Virus record (IMG/VR): IMGVR_UViG_3300033149_001690
Location: 1-31,250 of that record
From: a virus
Direction: 5' to 3' (one strand)
DNA length: 31,250 bases
Below, one piece after another: positions 22,397 to 30,947 of the stretch. A program made the translations under genes and the position numbers. The notes beneath the pieces are model-generated. The model did no database searches. It saw nothing but the letters and a program-made list of their open reading frames with translations, and was not told the DNA's origin. Each line of letters opens with the position of its first letter. Position 1 is the stretch's first letter.

Positions 22397-24111
22397 TATA
22401 ACTCTCCTTTTGCCTTCAGTTGTTTAAGAAATTCAGGAATCACTTTTGTGTAATGATAATTTTCTTTAAACTTATTATAAGCATTTATACCTAGTTTGAA
22501 GGTATCTTCATTGTATTTTTTTATCAAGGTTACAATTACAGGTAGTATGTTTTGATACTTAACCATGTAAAAATCTTCTGTAGATTTAAATACTTCTGGG
22601 TATTGTATGCTTTCAGATACAACAACTGCTTTATTCATAAATAAGTCATTAAACAATCTAGGTTTTTCAAAATACTCCATGTTACTGTAATGTACATTTA
22701 AACAGATTTTAGTTTTAGAAACCAAATCTGCTTTAACATCACTTTTAAAAGCATAAGGTAAAGGATTAGGTGTAATGACAAGTCCTTCATTCTTCAATGT
22801 TTGTAGAAGATGTTCTCGTCTATCATTACCACTTCCGTTGAACATTACATCATATGGTTTATCAAGAGTATGATTGATTCCGAAATCATTATTTGGATGA
22901 TACATGCAGTCAAGTTTTATAACCCTGAATCCTAGATTCTCTACATCCTTTATTTTACTATCGGATTCGCATACAACATAATCATAAAACATCCCATAAC
23001 GAGCTACTTGAGATATCCTCATAGATGACCAAGCAGAATTGTAATTTGTAATAGGAGTTTGTTCCAGATTATATGCTAGTAGCTTTGTACCATTTGTTAA
23101 TTTAGATATAAATGTATTTTGTTCTTGTTCTATATATGTATGTGGATTTATACATAAAATGTGAGTATATTCTCCCGAAGCAGCTACTTGATTTATTTCA
23201 TGAATTCCATACATCGCTCGTAAATCAGCTTGTACCCCACAATCATTTAAAGATTTAGCAATTGTCTGTGCTACGTCAACAACAGGTTGAAACAGAGTAC
23301 GTGAATAGGTAATACAAAACTTCCAATTCCTAGCAAAAAGTAATTCATCAGGTATTTCAGATTCTGGTAAATCAATTTTTGAAATGGTGTCATCCAAGAT
23401 CTTGTACATTTGTTGAACAATCTTAGGATCCTTTTTAGCTGTAAGATGATAACCATCATTTCTTCTAAGATATTTAAAAACCATTTTTTCTATATGTATA
23501 AATCTATACATATTTATTAAACGTAACTGCCATTCGAAATCAGCAGATACAACCATATCCTCTTTAAACATAGGAGTATCTTTTTCCAATGTAAAAATAA
23601 AAGAACCCATGGGAATGATCCCTTTACTTTTGATATGTCTTCTTTTTGAATATGGAGACATTCTAAAAGTTTTTCTTAGTTTCCATTCATCCCCTTCAGG
23701 GGAGAATAGAGAAGAATCTCCATATACAAAAGCGTATCGTTTATCTACAACTGCTCGATATAATTCAAGAACTGAGATATTATCATAGAACTCATCATCA
23801 TCATCTAAAAACATTACGTACTTACCTGTAACCATTTTTAACGCTTTGTTTCGTAAAGGGTAGGGTCCTGAAATATCATCCTTGTTATATACATAAACAA
23901 CTTTTATTTTATCATTTAAAGACATGTCGTCATTAATTCTTTTTATAGTAGGCGCAACAACCTTTTCATATATATCATCTTCTGATTTATCATCCATGAC
24001 AATTATTTCTATTTTAAAGTCTTCTGTTCTTTGTGATAATACTGAATCAAGAGCATTCTGCAATAAAGATGCTCTATCTTTTGTTGGAATGATGATGGAA
24101 ATAGTGTTCAT
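22396..24111 (-). CDS. Two-domain glycosyltransferase: GT2 (GT-A) fused to CgeB-like GT-B
   Basis: A 571-residue fusion. Residues 1-240 are a GT2 domain: SIIIPTKDRASLLQNALDS, EIIVMDDKSED, then MFLDDDDEF (metal-binding Asp103-106) and ADFEWQLRLI (191-200). Residues about 255-571 are a second, CgeB-type transferase domain: ILCINPHTYIE, VMFNGSGNDRREHLLQTL, ICLNVHYSNMEYFEKPRLF and NKAVVVSESIQYPEVF. One protein could add two sugars in sequence. It is joined to its neighbours by TAATG overlaps on both sides. Sits in the middle of the transferase trio between primase-helicase and polymerase. Confidence 0.85.
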   Translation of the reverse strand: MNTISIIIPTKDRASLLQNALDSVLSQRTEDFKIEIIVMDDKSEDDIYEKVVAPTIKRINDDMSLNDKIKVVYVYNKDDISGPYPLRNKALKMVTGKYVMFLDDDDEFYDNISVLELYRAVVDKRYAFVYGDSSLFSPEGDEWKLRKTFRMSPYSKRRHIKSKGIIPMGSFIFTLEKDTPMFKEDMVVSADFEWQLRLINMYRFIHIEKMVFKYLRRNDGYHLTAKKDPKIVQQMYKILDDTISKIDLPESEIPDELLFARNWKFCITYSRTLFQPVVDVAQTIAKSLNDCGVQADLRAMYGIHEINQVAASGEYTHILCINPHTYIEQEQNTFISKLTNGTKLLAYNLEQTPITNYNSAWSSMRISQVARYGMFYDYVVCESDSKIKDVENLGFRVIKLDCMYHPNNDFGINHTLDKPYDVMFNGSGNDRREHLLQTLKNEGLVITPNPLPYAFKSDVKADLVSKTKICLNVHYSNMEYFEKPRLFNDLFMNKAVVVSESIQYPEVFKSTEDFYMVKYQNILPVIVTLIKKYNEDTFKLGINAYNKFKENYHYTKVIPEFLKQLKAKGEL

Positions 24112-24770
24112 TATACGTTACTCCTTTCAAAGTCTTTAAGTCCATATCCATAAATTCCCAGATGTGTACATGTATGTTCTGTATCTACATACACCTTATA
24201 CCCCCTACTTTGTGCTTTATTTAAAAAATATACATCCTCACTTTGAAAAATATTATCATCATAAGAAGATATAAATTTAAAATAAGGTTCTTTCATCACT
24301 TCAAATACTTCCCGCTTAACCAATAGACAACCAGTTCCAGTTGCATCAACTTCTACAAGTCCCTTTCCCAAACCACCAACCCAGAAACCATTTTTCTTTT
24401 CTTCTTCTGGTGCATCGTGTTTCCATAAAATTGGTTCGTAAGGAGGACATTTCTTAGTACATAATAATCCTATAATAGACAAATCATAACTAACCATTAT
24501 ATCTAAGAAATTCTTATCATCTGGAATTACATCTGTATCTATAAACAAACAATGTGTAACAGCCGGATTCTTTAAAGATAATGATACTAGTTGAGTTCTA
24601 TTTTTATCAATTGGGAGGACATTACTTCTCATTAAAGTGTATGCATATTGACTCCTCAATCCCAAAAGAAAATCAACAAAATTAGAATTCATATACTCAA
24701 AAGTATGTGTTAGTAATATCGCAATATGGATTTTTGTTTGTTGTTGCACTTCTTTTATTTGATATTCCAT
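24111..24770 (-). CDS. GT-A-fold glycosyltransferase
   Basis: A 219-residue GT-A enzyme: FVDFLLGLRSQYAYTLMRS, DKNRTQLVSLSLKNP, HCLFIDTDVIPD (metal-binding Asp78-Thr-Asp80), VDATGTGCLLVKREVF, then QSEDVYFLNKAQSRGY (176-191) and a His203 in CTHLG that may complete the metal site. This compact pattern is common among phage-encoded transferases. Starts 4 nt after the primase-helicase stop with GAGGAG; ends on a TAATG overlap with the 571-residue fusion. Acceptor not known. Confidence 0.82.
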   Translation of the reverse strand: MEYQIKEVQQQTKIHIAILLTHTFEYMNSNFVDFLLGLRSQYAYTLMRSNVLPIDKNRTQLVSLSLKNPAVTHCLFIDTDVIPDDKNFLDIMVSYDLSIIGLLCTKKCPPYEPILWKHDAPEEEKKNGFWVGGLGKGLVEVDATGTGCLLVKREVFEVMKEPYFKFISSYDDNIFQSEDVYFLNKAQSRGYKVYVDTEHTCTHLGIYGYGLKDFERSNV

Positions 24771-24773
24771 CTC

Positions 24774-27700
24774 TTACTCCTCAAAAGTATTATACGAACT
24801 AGATGTATTACATACCTTGCTTTCATTTAAAATCTCCTCAACGAGTTCTTCTTCCCCATAACCAATATTACCGTCACGTACAATATCTGTTACTTCTATT
24901 ACAGTTAACTCATGGAATTTAAGATTTTCTCGTAATACATATCTCCAATTTTTAAAAGTTTTAATCTCCTTTTCCTTCAAAACTTTATCATCCCTCTCAG
25001 CTACTTCTTTTAATTTTGATACAGGGTACGTACAAAATTCGGACTTTCTTTTAAATAAATCCTTAGATTCTTCCCATGAAATGATTAGATAATATCTTCT
25101 CTTACTTATATTTTTATGACTGGTTTCATAAATCTTAACTCCATTAATGGAATAATCAACCAGTTGCTCCCGTAAAGTAGGATTTTGTAGAATTCCAATT
25201 AAATTATAGTCTCTTTGAAGTTTATCTTCTGAGGAGGATCTACCTAATTTGAAGACTTGAGAATGTAATAACTCTGTCCAAAGCTGGGGGGTATGCCCAA
25301 TAGAACTAATGATCTTTAACTCTTGCCCACGATCTTCAATATATCCTTTCATATAATCAATACCTGCCTCTAAGGAATTATGTACTGCTGATATAACCGC
25401 TGCTAAAGGAAATAATTGACTGAGTGTCCTATAAGGTACTCCCATATAAGTAGAGTCACCAGAACTTGTATGTTCTTTTATTTCTTTGTAATACTTCAAA
25501 ATCCTATGTGAATACTTAAACAAACCTATTGTAAGGGATTTCTTTAAATGCTTCACTTCTTTTTTTGTCATGATTTTACGTATCAACACCGAAGTATCTT
25601 GAAACCCTTGTTTCTTTTGTGTTGTGATATTTATAAATCTGTTTACATCCACAGGGTTTGTTAATGGACGAACCCCCGCAATTATGATTGGAATATCAAT
25701 TTCAAATTCTTTAGACTCACCACTAGGAGTACCTTTTATTACTTTAGTTCCCGTATCTGCACTTCGAATGGTTTTAAGAATAGTCTTAACAGTTCTTGTT
25801 TGGGGATCATTACCACCTGAATCCTCGAATTCATCTAAACAACATGCTAAATTATTCCCCTGAATGTTCTGTCTCATCCCTGCTTCTGTATAATCTTGAA
25901 TAGAAGTTACAGTGTCTATTAAGTGAATATTGGCATCTGTCTTTCCGCCAAAGATTCCAAAAGTATATCTGCTTTTACCACTACTTGTTTCCCCAGATAC
26001 ATTTAAAAATACATTCTTTTCAAAGATAGGGAATACAGGAGTATATAAACACATTGCCGCCGCAGTAAAATAATCTGCATTATATTTAAAATTAAAGCAG
26101 GTTTTCATTATGTTATACACACTATCCCACATTTGATCAATAGATAAAACATTACTATTCATATCCTTCTCAGACTGAGCACACGGCGTCCAATTATCTA
26201 TATTCCCTTTACCACTTAGTAGGAAATAATAATCATTATAAATAGGACGCTCTATTTGTGTCCATAGGATTTCCTCTTTATTATCAACGAATTGACCATA
26301 ATAAAGATTCTTACCATTTAATAGATACCACTCCTTCTTATCTTCATGTGGGTGTTTCAACCAAAAAATACCATTCTTTTTACCTTCGGAAACTTTAATT
26401 TCAACTTTACCTTTCATATCATCCCTCAATACTATATTAAAACATTTTTCTAAATCTTTCTCTATATCATAAACTGGTCGTTCTATTTCCAGATCACCTC
26501 TTACAAAGTATTGCATTTCATAGGGGACTCCAATAGAGTTATGAATCCAAGTATAAAAGGATCCTACTTCTTTACACATCACAGAAGCAGACTCCTTCAT
26601 CCTAGCAATACTTAATTTACTTTCTGATTTAACCGCTTTGTTCCACAAAACCAACTCAGCATCGCTACCCCTAGCATTGGTTAATGTCCCTAAAACGTCA
26701 TACTTCTTCTCAAACAATAGACTCAACTTTTTTAAAAATGTTTTATGGTCTTCGTGTTTAGGTTTTATTAAAGTTATAATATCATTCTTATCTAATTTAA
26801 ATTTATCACTAACCTTTGGAATTAAGGTTGAAGATAAAATTGTGTCTGTTATAGCTTGTATTTCCCCTGCGATATATCTAACTTTATCTGCATCTGGTAT
26901 TTTCCTCCCTTTATCCTCTTCTCTTTCAATTAAATTATTAATTTTTTTAAGGATAAACTCTTCTTCATTATAATAGTTAGAAATATCTGTAAAATGTTTA
27001 TATATATCTAAAAAAGAATCTTCGTTCTTATGAATAATATCATCGGGATCATCACCAATAAGATCTAATCCCCACTTATACACATAAGGTTTAACCACTC
27101 CTTCATTATTTTTTATAATTTTGTAAGCAAGAGCTTCACCTTTAGCTTCTGGCGAATCCATTAAGAGGTGTGCATATTTAATCCCAAGAGACTCTATTCC
27201 ATTTAAATTACAACTGGCTCCACCACCAATTGCTAAAAAAATATCTTTTGTTAAGCCTTCATTGATTTGATTTGTAACAATAGATGCCCAATCAAATTCA
27301 CCCTCAACAATATAAGCAACATCACTTTTACCCAACACATCTTTATAATAATCAAGACCAAACACAGCAGGATCTTCGTCATATGATTTTAAAAGAGGGT
27401 GGTGTAGGATCACAATTGTTTTATCTCGTTCTACACCTTCTACGAAATTGCCTTCTATATCCTTAATCTTACGGATTCTGAAATAAGCTACTCTATCAAT
27501 AGAGTACCGATATGTAAAAACAAGCTGTCCTATGTTTCTAACATCTTTGATGGGATCAAGTAACTTTACAACATCCAACCTGTCTTTAGGATCTGGTATA
27601 TACCTCTCTAAGATCCTTTCAGAAGGAACTACTCCCATTGGTAACGCATCAGGTATAAACGATATTTTCCGAACTTCTTCGATATATTTTACAGCAGGTT

Positions 27701-28172
27701 GGTATTCTTCAAAATCAGGGTCATCTTTATTATAATACGCATCTATTAATACAGAATGACAGGTGTTATGAAAAATTTCACATACTTTATTTGCTTCTAC
27801 TTTATCTTCGTATTCTTTGACATTTTCTTTATTAAATAATTTTAATTGTTTAGCCGAGTTTAATTCAAGAGCAGCTTTATAATAATTCTGTTTAGATAAT
27901 TTAGCATACAATGCTACGGGATCATTTTCATATTTATTACAACTTGCTCCGTAGCACTTGGCATATCTTTTATCAATATAAATGAAAAAAGAAGGAGAGT
28001 GATCATCTGTATGATATGGGCACATTCCTTTTATTGTATTACCAGAAGCCTCCCATCGATTCTCAGGGTAATGCATTGTACAATAATGCATCCAGTCATC
28101 GACTTGGAGGGCTTCCCAAACAATTTTTCTAATTCTTTTTTTATTTAATATCTTAGAAGTCTGTCTTGGCAT
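24774..28172 (-). CDS. Primase-helicase (CHC2 zinc finger, TOPRIM, ATPase)
   Basis: A 1132-residue replication protein. N-terminal zinc motif: Cys51, His54, Cys73, Cys78. TOPRIM region: YIVEGEFDWAS (Glu290) and LLMDSPEAKGE (Asp339), where the usual Asp-x-Asp is degenerate. Residues 400-690 are a long region I cannot assign. ATPase: Walker A SGETSSGKS (726-734) followed by FGIFGG, Walker B LACCLDEFED (Asp780, Glu781), NRFINIT near 844; this resembles DUF927-type phage ATPases more than DnaB. It would prime and unwind DNA at the fork. GGGGAGAAAC precedes the ATG. Followed 3 nt later by a glycosyltransferase. Confidence 0.88.
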   Translation of the reverse strand: MPRQTSKILNKKRIRKIVWEALQVDDWMHYCTMHYPENRWEASGNTIKGMCPYHTDDHSPSFFIYIDKRYAKCYGASCNKYENDPVALYAKLSKQNYYKAALELNSAKQLKLFNKENVKEYEDKVEANKVCEIFHNTCHSVLIDAYYNKDDPDFEEYQPAVKYIEEVRKISFIPDALPMGVVPSERILERYIPDPKDRLDVVKLLDPIKDVRNIGQLVFTYRYSIDRVAYFRIRKIKDIEGNFVEGVERDKTIVILHHPLLKSYDEDPAVFGLDYYKDVLGKSDVAYIVEGEFDWASIVTNQINEGLTKDIFLAIGGGASCNLNGIESLGIKYAHLLMDSPEAKGEALAYKIIKNNEGVVKPYVYKWGLDLIGDDPDDIIHKNEDSFLDIYKHFTDISNYYNEEEFILKKINNLIEREEDKGRKIPDADKVRYIAGEIQAITDTILSSTLIPKVSDKFKLDKNDIITLIKPKHEDHKTFLKKLSLLFEKKYDVLGTLTNARGSDAELVLWNKAVKSESKLSIARMKESASVMCKEVGSFYTWIHNSIGVPYEMQYFVRGDLEIERPVYDIEKDLEKCFNIVLRDDMKGKVEIKVSEGKKNGIFWLKHPHEDKKEWYLLNGKNLYYGQFVDNKEEILWTQIERPIYNDYYFLLSGKGNIDNWTPCAQSEKDMNSNVLSIDQMWDSVYNIMKTCFNFKYNADYFTAAAMCLYTPVFPIFEKNVFLNVSGETSSGKSRYTFGIFGGKTDANIHLIDTVTSIQDYTEAGMRQNIQGNNLACCLDEFEDSGGNDPQTRTVKTILKTIRSADTGTKVIKGTPSGESKEFEIDIPIIIAGVRPLTNPVDVNRFINITTQKKQGFQDTSVLIRKIMTKKEVKHLKKSLTIGLFKYSHRILKYYKEIKEHTSSGDSTYMGVPYRTLSQLFPLAAVISAVHNSLEAGIDYMKGYIEDRGQELKIISSIGHTPQLWTELLHSQVFKLGRSSSEDKLQRDYNLIGILQNPTLREQLVDYSINGVKIYETSHKNISKRRYYLIISWEESKDLFKRKSEFCTYPVSKLKEVAERDDKVLKEKEIKTFKNWRYVLRENLKFHELTVIEVTDIVRDGNIGYGEEELVEEILNESKVCNTSSSYNTFEE

Positions 28173-28212
28173 CTAGTTTCTCCCCATTAGGATAACAATT
28201 ACAAGTAGAAGT

Positions 28213-28238
28213 ATTATACTTTAAATAATAATTGTCAA
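28213..28238 (-). promoter_or_regulatory. Promoter region of primase-helicase
   Basis: Minus strand: TTGACA (28238-28233) and TATAAT (28218-28213), each perfect, but only 14 nt apart. AATTTTC precedes the -35. The pair may need an activator, or TAATAC (28216-28211, 16-nt spacer) may be the real -10. Confidence 0.5.
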
Positions 28239-28280
28239 GAAAATTATCCAATTTTACCACCATAACATTAATTTTTAAAT

Positions 28281-28313
28281 AAAAAAAAAAGGGGGGAGCA
28301 CAATGCTCCCCCC
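28281..28313 (-). terminator. Rho-independent terminator after the SSB-like gene
   Basis: Perfect 10-bp stem GGGGGGAGCA (28291-28300) with TGCTCCCCCC (28304-28313), 3-nt loop; on the minus strand the stem is followed by ten T (28290-28281). Ten nt after the stop of the gene at 28323. Confidence 0.95.
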
Positions 28314-28322
28314 TGAAAAAGA

Positions 28323-29387
28323 TTATTCTTCGTCCTCGACACCCCCGAAGTCCTTCTTCTTATGATCATCCGGTACTTCGGTTGTTTTTGCTTCGGCATC
28401 AACAACTTCTTTATAATCTACTACTTTAATCCTACTTTGAAAGTTATCGAGTTGATGAGAAATATATTTAATAGCCCATACTCTGAAGATCAGAGCATAT
28501 AATGCATCCAATTTAGTCAACATATCTTTGGTTTGATCTGCGAGAACAACTGCAGATACAATATCCCCATTTTTATTCTCAACTGGAGATCCCGATATCT
28601 TGAGCCAGCTACTCAAATATGCTGGATCAAAATGATATACGGATACATCAGGCATTGCTTCCATGGTTTCAAGTTTTGCATTTCGGTACATTTTACTAAA
28701 GGTTCTAAACCTCTGTCCTGTGTTAAATCGTGAATCTAGGTCAAATTTTTGTAATTGAATTTCATATAGTTTATTGAAGTCTGGTGTTACACACACAAAG
28801 TTTTGCATATCAGTACATAGAGGACGAGCATTCATGTTGGGGTCATATTCACCCTCACCGTTAAATCCTCTTTGGTTGAAGACACATCCGTTACATTCTC
28901 TAATTACTGGATCTGTATCAGCATCTTTTTTATAGATACCTCTAATACAATCAACAGTACTACAGAGTGAAAATTTCTTCTCTCCTGTATTAGATCCATA
29001 AGGTGGCCAATAAATTTTTGTTGCATAGTTTGCAATTGGTAGTAGGGTCATTTCTTCTGCTGGTTCTGCGTCCTCACCTTTTCTAAACAATCCAAGCAAG
29101 AACTTAGGTTCTTTTGGATTCATTTTACGAATGATTTGAAGACGTTCTGGACTCCATCTACTTCCTGCTTTCAATTCCATATAAGTGGCTTGGAAATACT
29201 CAACTATTTCCTTTGCTTTGTTTTTATCAGGAATTACCATCAAGAGTTTTCCTATATCAGGATTATCCTGAACAACCTCAAGCCCTTTAATTAGGTCTTC
29301 TTCAGATACAGGCTCACCAATCATTTCGCAAATTTTTGCTAGATCAACTTCTTCTTTTACTGCTACTTCTTTAGATTTTTCTGTCAT
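28323..29387 (-). CDS. Cys-rich protein with acidic tail, candidate single-stranded DNA-binding protein
   Basis: A 354-residue protein. The centre holds six Cys (142, 147, 165, 168, 191, 199), including CNGC, suggesting a zinc ribbon. The end is acidic (KKKDFGGVEDEE), the type of tail with which single-stranded DNA-binding proteins recruit partners. It lies between the recombination nuclease and the primase-helicase, has its own near-consensus promoter, the ribosome site AAAAGGAGAAAC, and a strong terminator, so it is made in quantity as a separate unit. This profile fits a phage SSB such as T4 gp32, which also uses zinc and an acidic tail, but sequence similarity is not visible, so the role is inferred. 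Confidence 0.65.
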   Translation of the reverse strand: MTEKSKEVAVKEEVDLAKICEMIGEPVSEEDLIKGLEVVQDNPDIGKLLMVIPDKNKAKEIVEYFQATYMELKAGSRWSPERLQIIRKMNPKEPKFLLGLFRKGEDAEPAEEMTLLPIANYATKIYWPPYGSNTGEKKFSLCSTVDCIRGIYKKDADTDPVIRECNGCVFNQRGFNGEGEYDPNMNARPLCTDMQNFVCVTPDFNKLYEIQLQKFDLDSRFNTGQRFRTFSKMYRNAKLETMEAMPDVSVYHFDPAYLSSWLKISGSPVENKNGDIVSAVVLADQTKDMLTKLDALYALIFRVWAIKYISHQLDNFQSRIKVVDYKEVVDAEAKTTEVPDDHKKKDFGGVEDEE

Positions 29388-29431
29388 AGTTTCTCCTTTT
29401 GTAATTAATATTTTAGGGTTTTAAGATCCAT

Positions 29432-29460
29432 AATATATAAACACTCTAGTAAATTGTCAA
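29432..29460 (-). promoter_or_regulatory. Near-consensus sigma70 promoter for the SSB-like gene
   Basis: Minus strand: TTGACA (29460-29455), 17-nt spacer, TATATT (29437-29432). The -35 includes the nuclease stop TGA (29459-29457) and is preceded by AATTATC. Confidence 0.8.
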
Positions 29461-30416
29461 GATAATTTCTTACCTCGGCAATATTTCCAATGCAAACAAT
29501 TTGACTCACTACATTTCCAATAACTTTCATGGCATCTTGGAAACACTCCTTTTGCAATTCCCAAGGCAACTGTTGAATATTGTTCAAGCATCATACTTAT
29601 TTGACTATCCTTTACAGTATTATGTAAAACAGAATAGGAAGGGAGTACTGCATCTTTTCGCAAGGTACCATCTTTTTTATAACCCATTTTACTTTTAACA
29701 ATATTATCAATTCGTGTTTCTTTTATCCCTGTTGCATAAGAATAGAATGGTAATTGAAGATCATTATTGAAGAAGGTAGCGTCTTTACGTGCTCCTGTCT
29801 TATAATCACCTACTTGCACATCTTTCTTGTTAGAAAATAATTCATCTTCGTAGTGAGCTGTTTTTATCATAGTAGCTTTAGTTTTACTCTTAGATCGAAT
29901 AAAATCTATATATCCTACGAAAGAAACTTCTCCTAATAACTCTTTACGAACAATCTTCTTCTTTAAATCACCAATGAAATCAACGTATTGTTCATAAATA
30001 GGGATTGGTTTAGAAACTTCAATTTCCTTTGCTATTACATTTAACTTGGGAAGAACGTCTTTGCAGTACAATTTTAAACTGGGAAGGATTTTATCCTTGG
30101 CATCAATGAACTCTACCATCTTTTCTTTTGTTTTTAAATTGGTAGGAACATCTTGCATCTCCTTCTCAAAGATCATTTTAAAATTCTCTTCGAGTTCCAC
30201 TGCATCAAACTCATAATTATTAAATTCTGAGAAGATTTCTAATATGTTATGAGCAGCTCTTCCTGTAATTAGAAAAGGGTTAGGAGGCTCCTTTAGTCCA
30301 TCTACATACGAGAATTTATAACTCATTGGGCATAGAACGTAAGTTGTGATCTGTGAATTTGACAAGTATTTCGATGGAAATTTTAGTCCGGTTGTGTTCA
30401 CTAGTTTATCAATCAT
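29457..30416 (-). CDS. RecB/Cas4-like PD-(D/E)xK nuclease with Fe-S cluster motif
   Basis: A 319-residue nuclease. QITTYVLCPMSYKF (Cys29) and GRAAHNI (His56) at the N-terminus, VGYIDFI (Asp171), VGDYKTG (Asp204, Lys206) and LQLPFYSYA (Gln221) form the active site. The C-terminus has KCSESNC and KYC (Cys302, 307, 313), which with Cys29 give the four-Cys Fe-S cluster of Cas4/AddB-type nucleases. It probably resects DNA ends for recombination. GAGGAGAAAC is the ribosome site; its start overlaps the DUF3310 gene by 8 nt. No CRISPR array or other cas gene is present. Confidence 0.87.
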   Translation of the reverse strand: MIDKLVNTTGLKFPSKYLSNSQITTYVLCPMSYKFSYVDGLKEPPNPFLITGRAAHNILEIFSEFNNYEFDAVELEENFKMIFEKEMQDVPTNLKTKEKMVEFIDAKDKILPSLKLYCKDVLPKLNVIAKEIEVSKPIPIYEQYVDFIGDLKKKIVRKELLGEVSFVGYIDFIRSKSKTKATMIKTAHYEDELFSNKKDVQVGDYKTGARKDATFFNNDLQLPFYSYATGIKETRIDNIVKSKMGYKKDGTLRKDAVLPSYSVLHNTVKDSQISMMLEQYSTVALGIAKGVFPRCHESYWKCSESNCLHWKYCRGKKLS

Positions 30417-30633
30417 CTTGTTTCTCCTCGTACTCCAATTGTATTAACAAATCAATACAGTGTTTTGCTTTTTTTAAATCCTCAATTCCATTTTTAGTTT
30501 TATATCTACAGATATATTTAATTATATTGCTTTGGCAGATATTGAGATTGTTCTTGAAACAAAACTCTATTGGTTGGATCGTCATGCTTTTGTAATGGCT
30601 TCCTCCGACTTGTACATCTAAGGGTTTGCTCAT
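30409..30633 (-). CDS. DUF3310 (SaV-like) protein
   Basis: A 74-residue protein matching the DUF3310 pattern: VGGSHYKSMTIQPIEF, SNIIKYICRYKTKNG, then EDLKKAKHCIDLLIQLE. This family is widespread in phages, sometimes annotated as nucleotide kinase, but its biochemical role is not firmly established. Ribosome site AAGGAGAAAC. Overlaps both neighbours (4 nt upstream, 8 nt downstream), showing tight co-translation with the nuclease. Confidence 0.85.
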   Translation of the reverse strand: MSKPLDVQVGGSHYKSMTIQPIEFCFKNNLNICQSNIIKYICRYKTKNGIEDLKKAKHCIDLLIQLEYEEKQDD

Positions 30634-30947
30634 TGTTTCTCCTTGTATTGTTTGTAGGTATCTTGGTTATATTCAAACATATTATGAGAAGGTGGTATGA
30701 TAAGAGTTGCTACTATGGATATAGGAACAAATTTACCAACAGCATCCCATATAAGTTCAGTAACTCTCTTCGAAAAACGCTCTTCACCTTCTTTATTATT
30801 TAAATAATCTTCTCCTGTAGCTACTACTTCATTTTTATGATAATAAATATCCCAATCCCATTGACCGGATATGGCTTCTATTATTTTATCATAATCTTCT
30901 ACTTGTACATTGATTACTGTTATCTCCATCTGATATAAACTATCCAT
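30630..30947 (-). CDS. Unknown protein, 105 residues
   Basis: I place the start at ATG 30947 (MDSLYQMEITVINV), which overlaps the stop of the upstream zinc-finger gene by 8 nt; a longer frame from GTG 30998 would lie deep inside that gene. The protein mixes beta (VVATGEDYL) and helical segments (YDKIIEAISGQWDWDIYY, FSKRVTELIWDAVGKF) and ends with a polar tail. No ribosome site of note, so translation is probably coupled. No family recognised. Confidence 0.6.
   Translation of the reverse strand: MDSLYQMEITVINVQVEDYDKIIEAISGQWDWDIYYHKNEVVATGEDYLNNKEGEERFSKRVTELIWDAVGKFVPISIVATLIIPPSHNMFEYNQDTYKQYKEKQ

Noticed and set aside
29405-29587. 60-codon minus-strand open frame overlapping the end of the RecB-like gene
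   Set aside because: Different frame of the nuclease gene, runs through the mapped promoter, no ribosome site or recognisable product.
29457-30416. Cas4 as part of a CRISPR system
   Set aside because: No repeats or other cas genes are in the window; RecB/Cas4-like nucleases are common in phage recombination modules.
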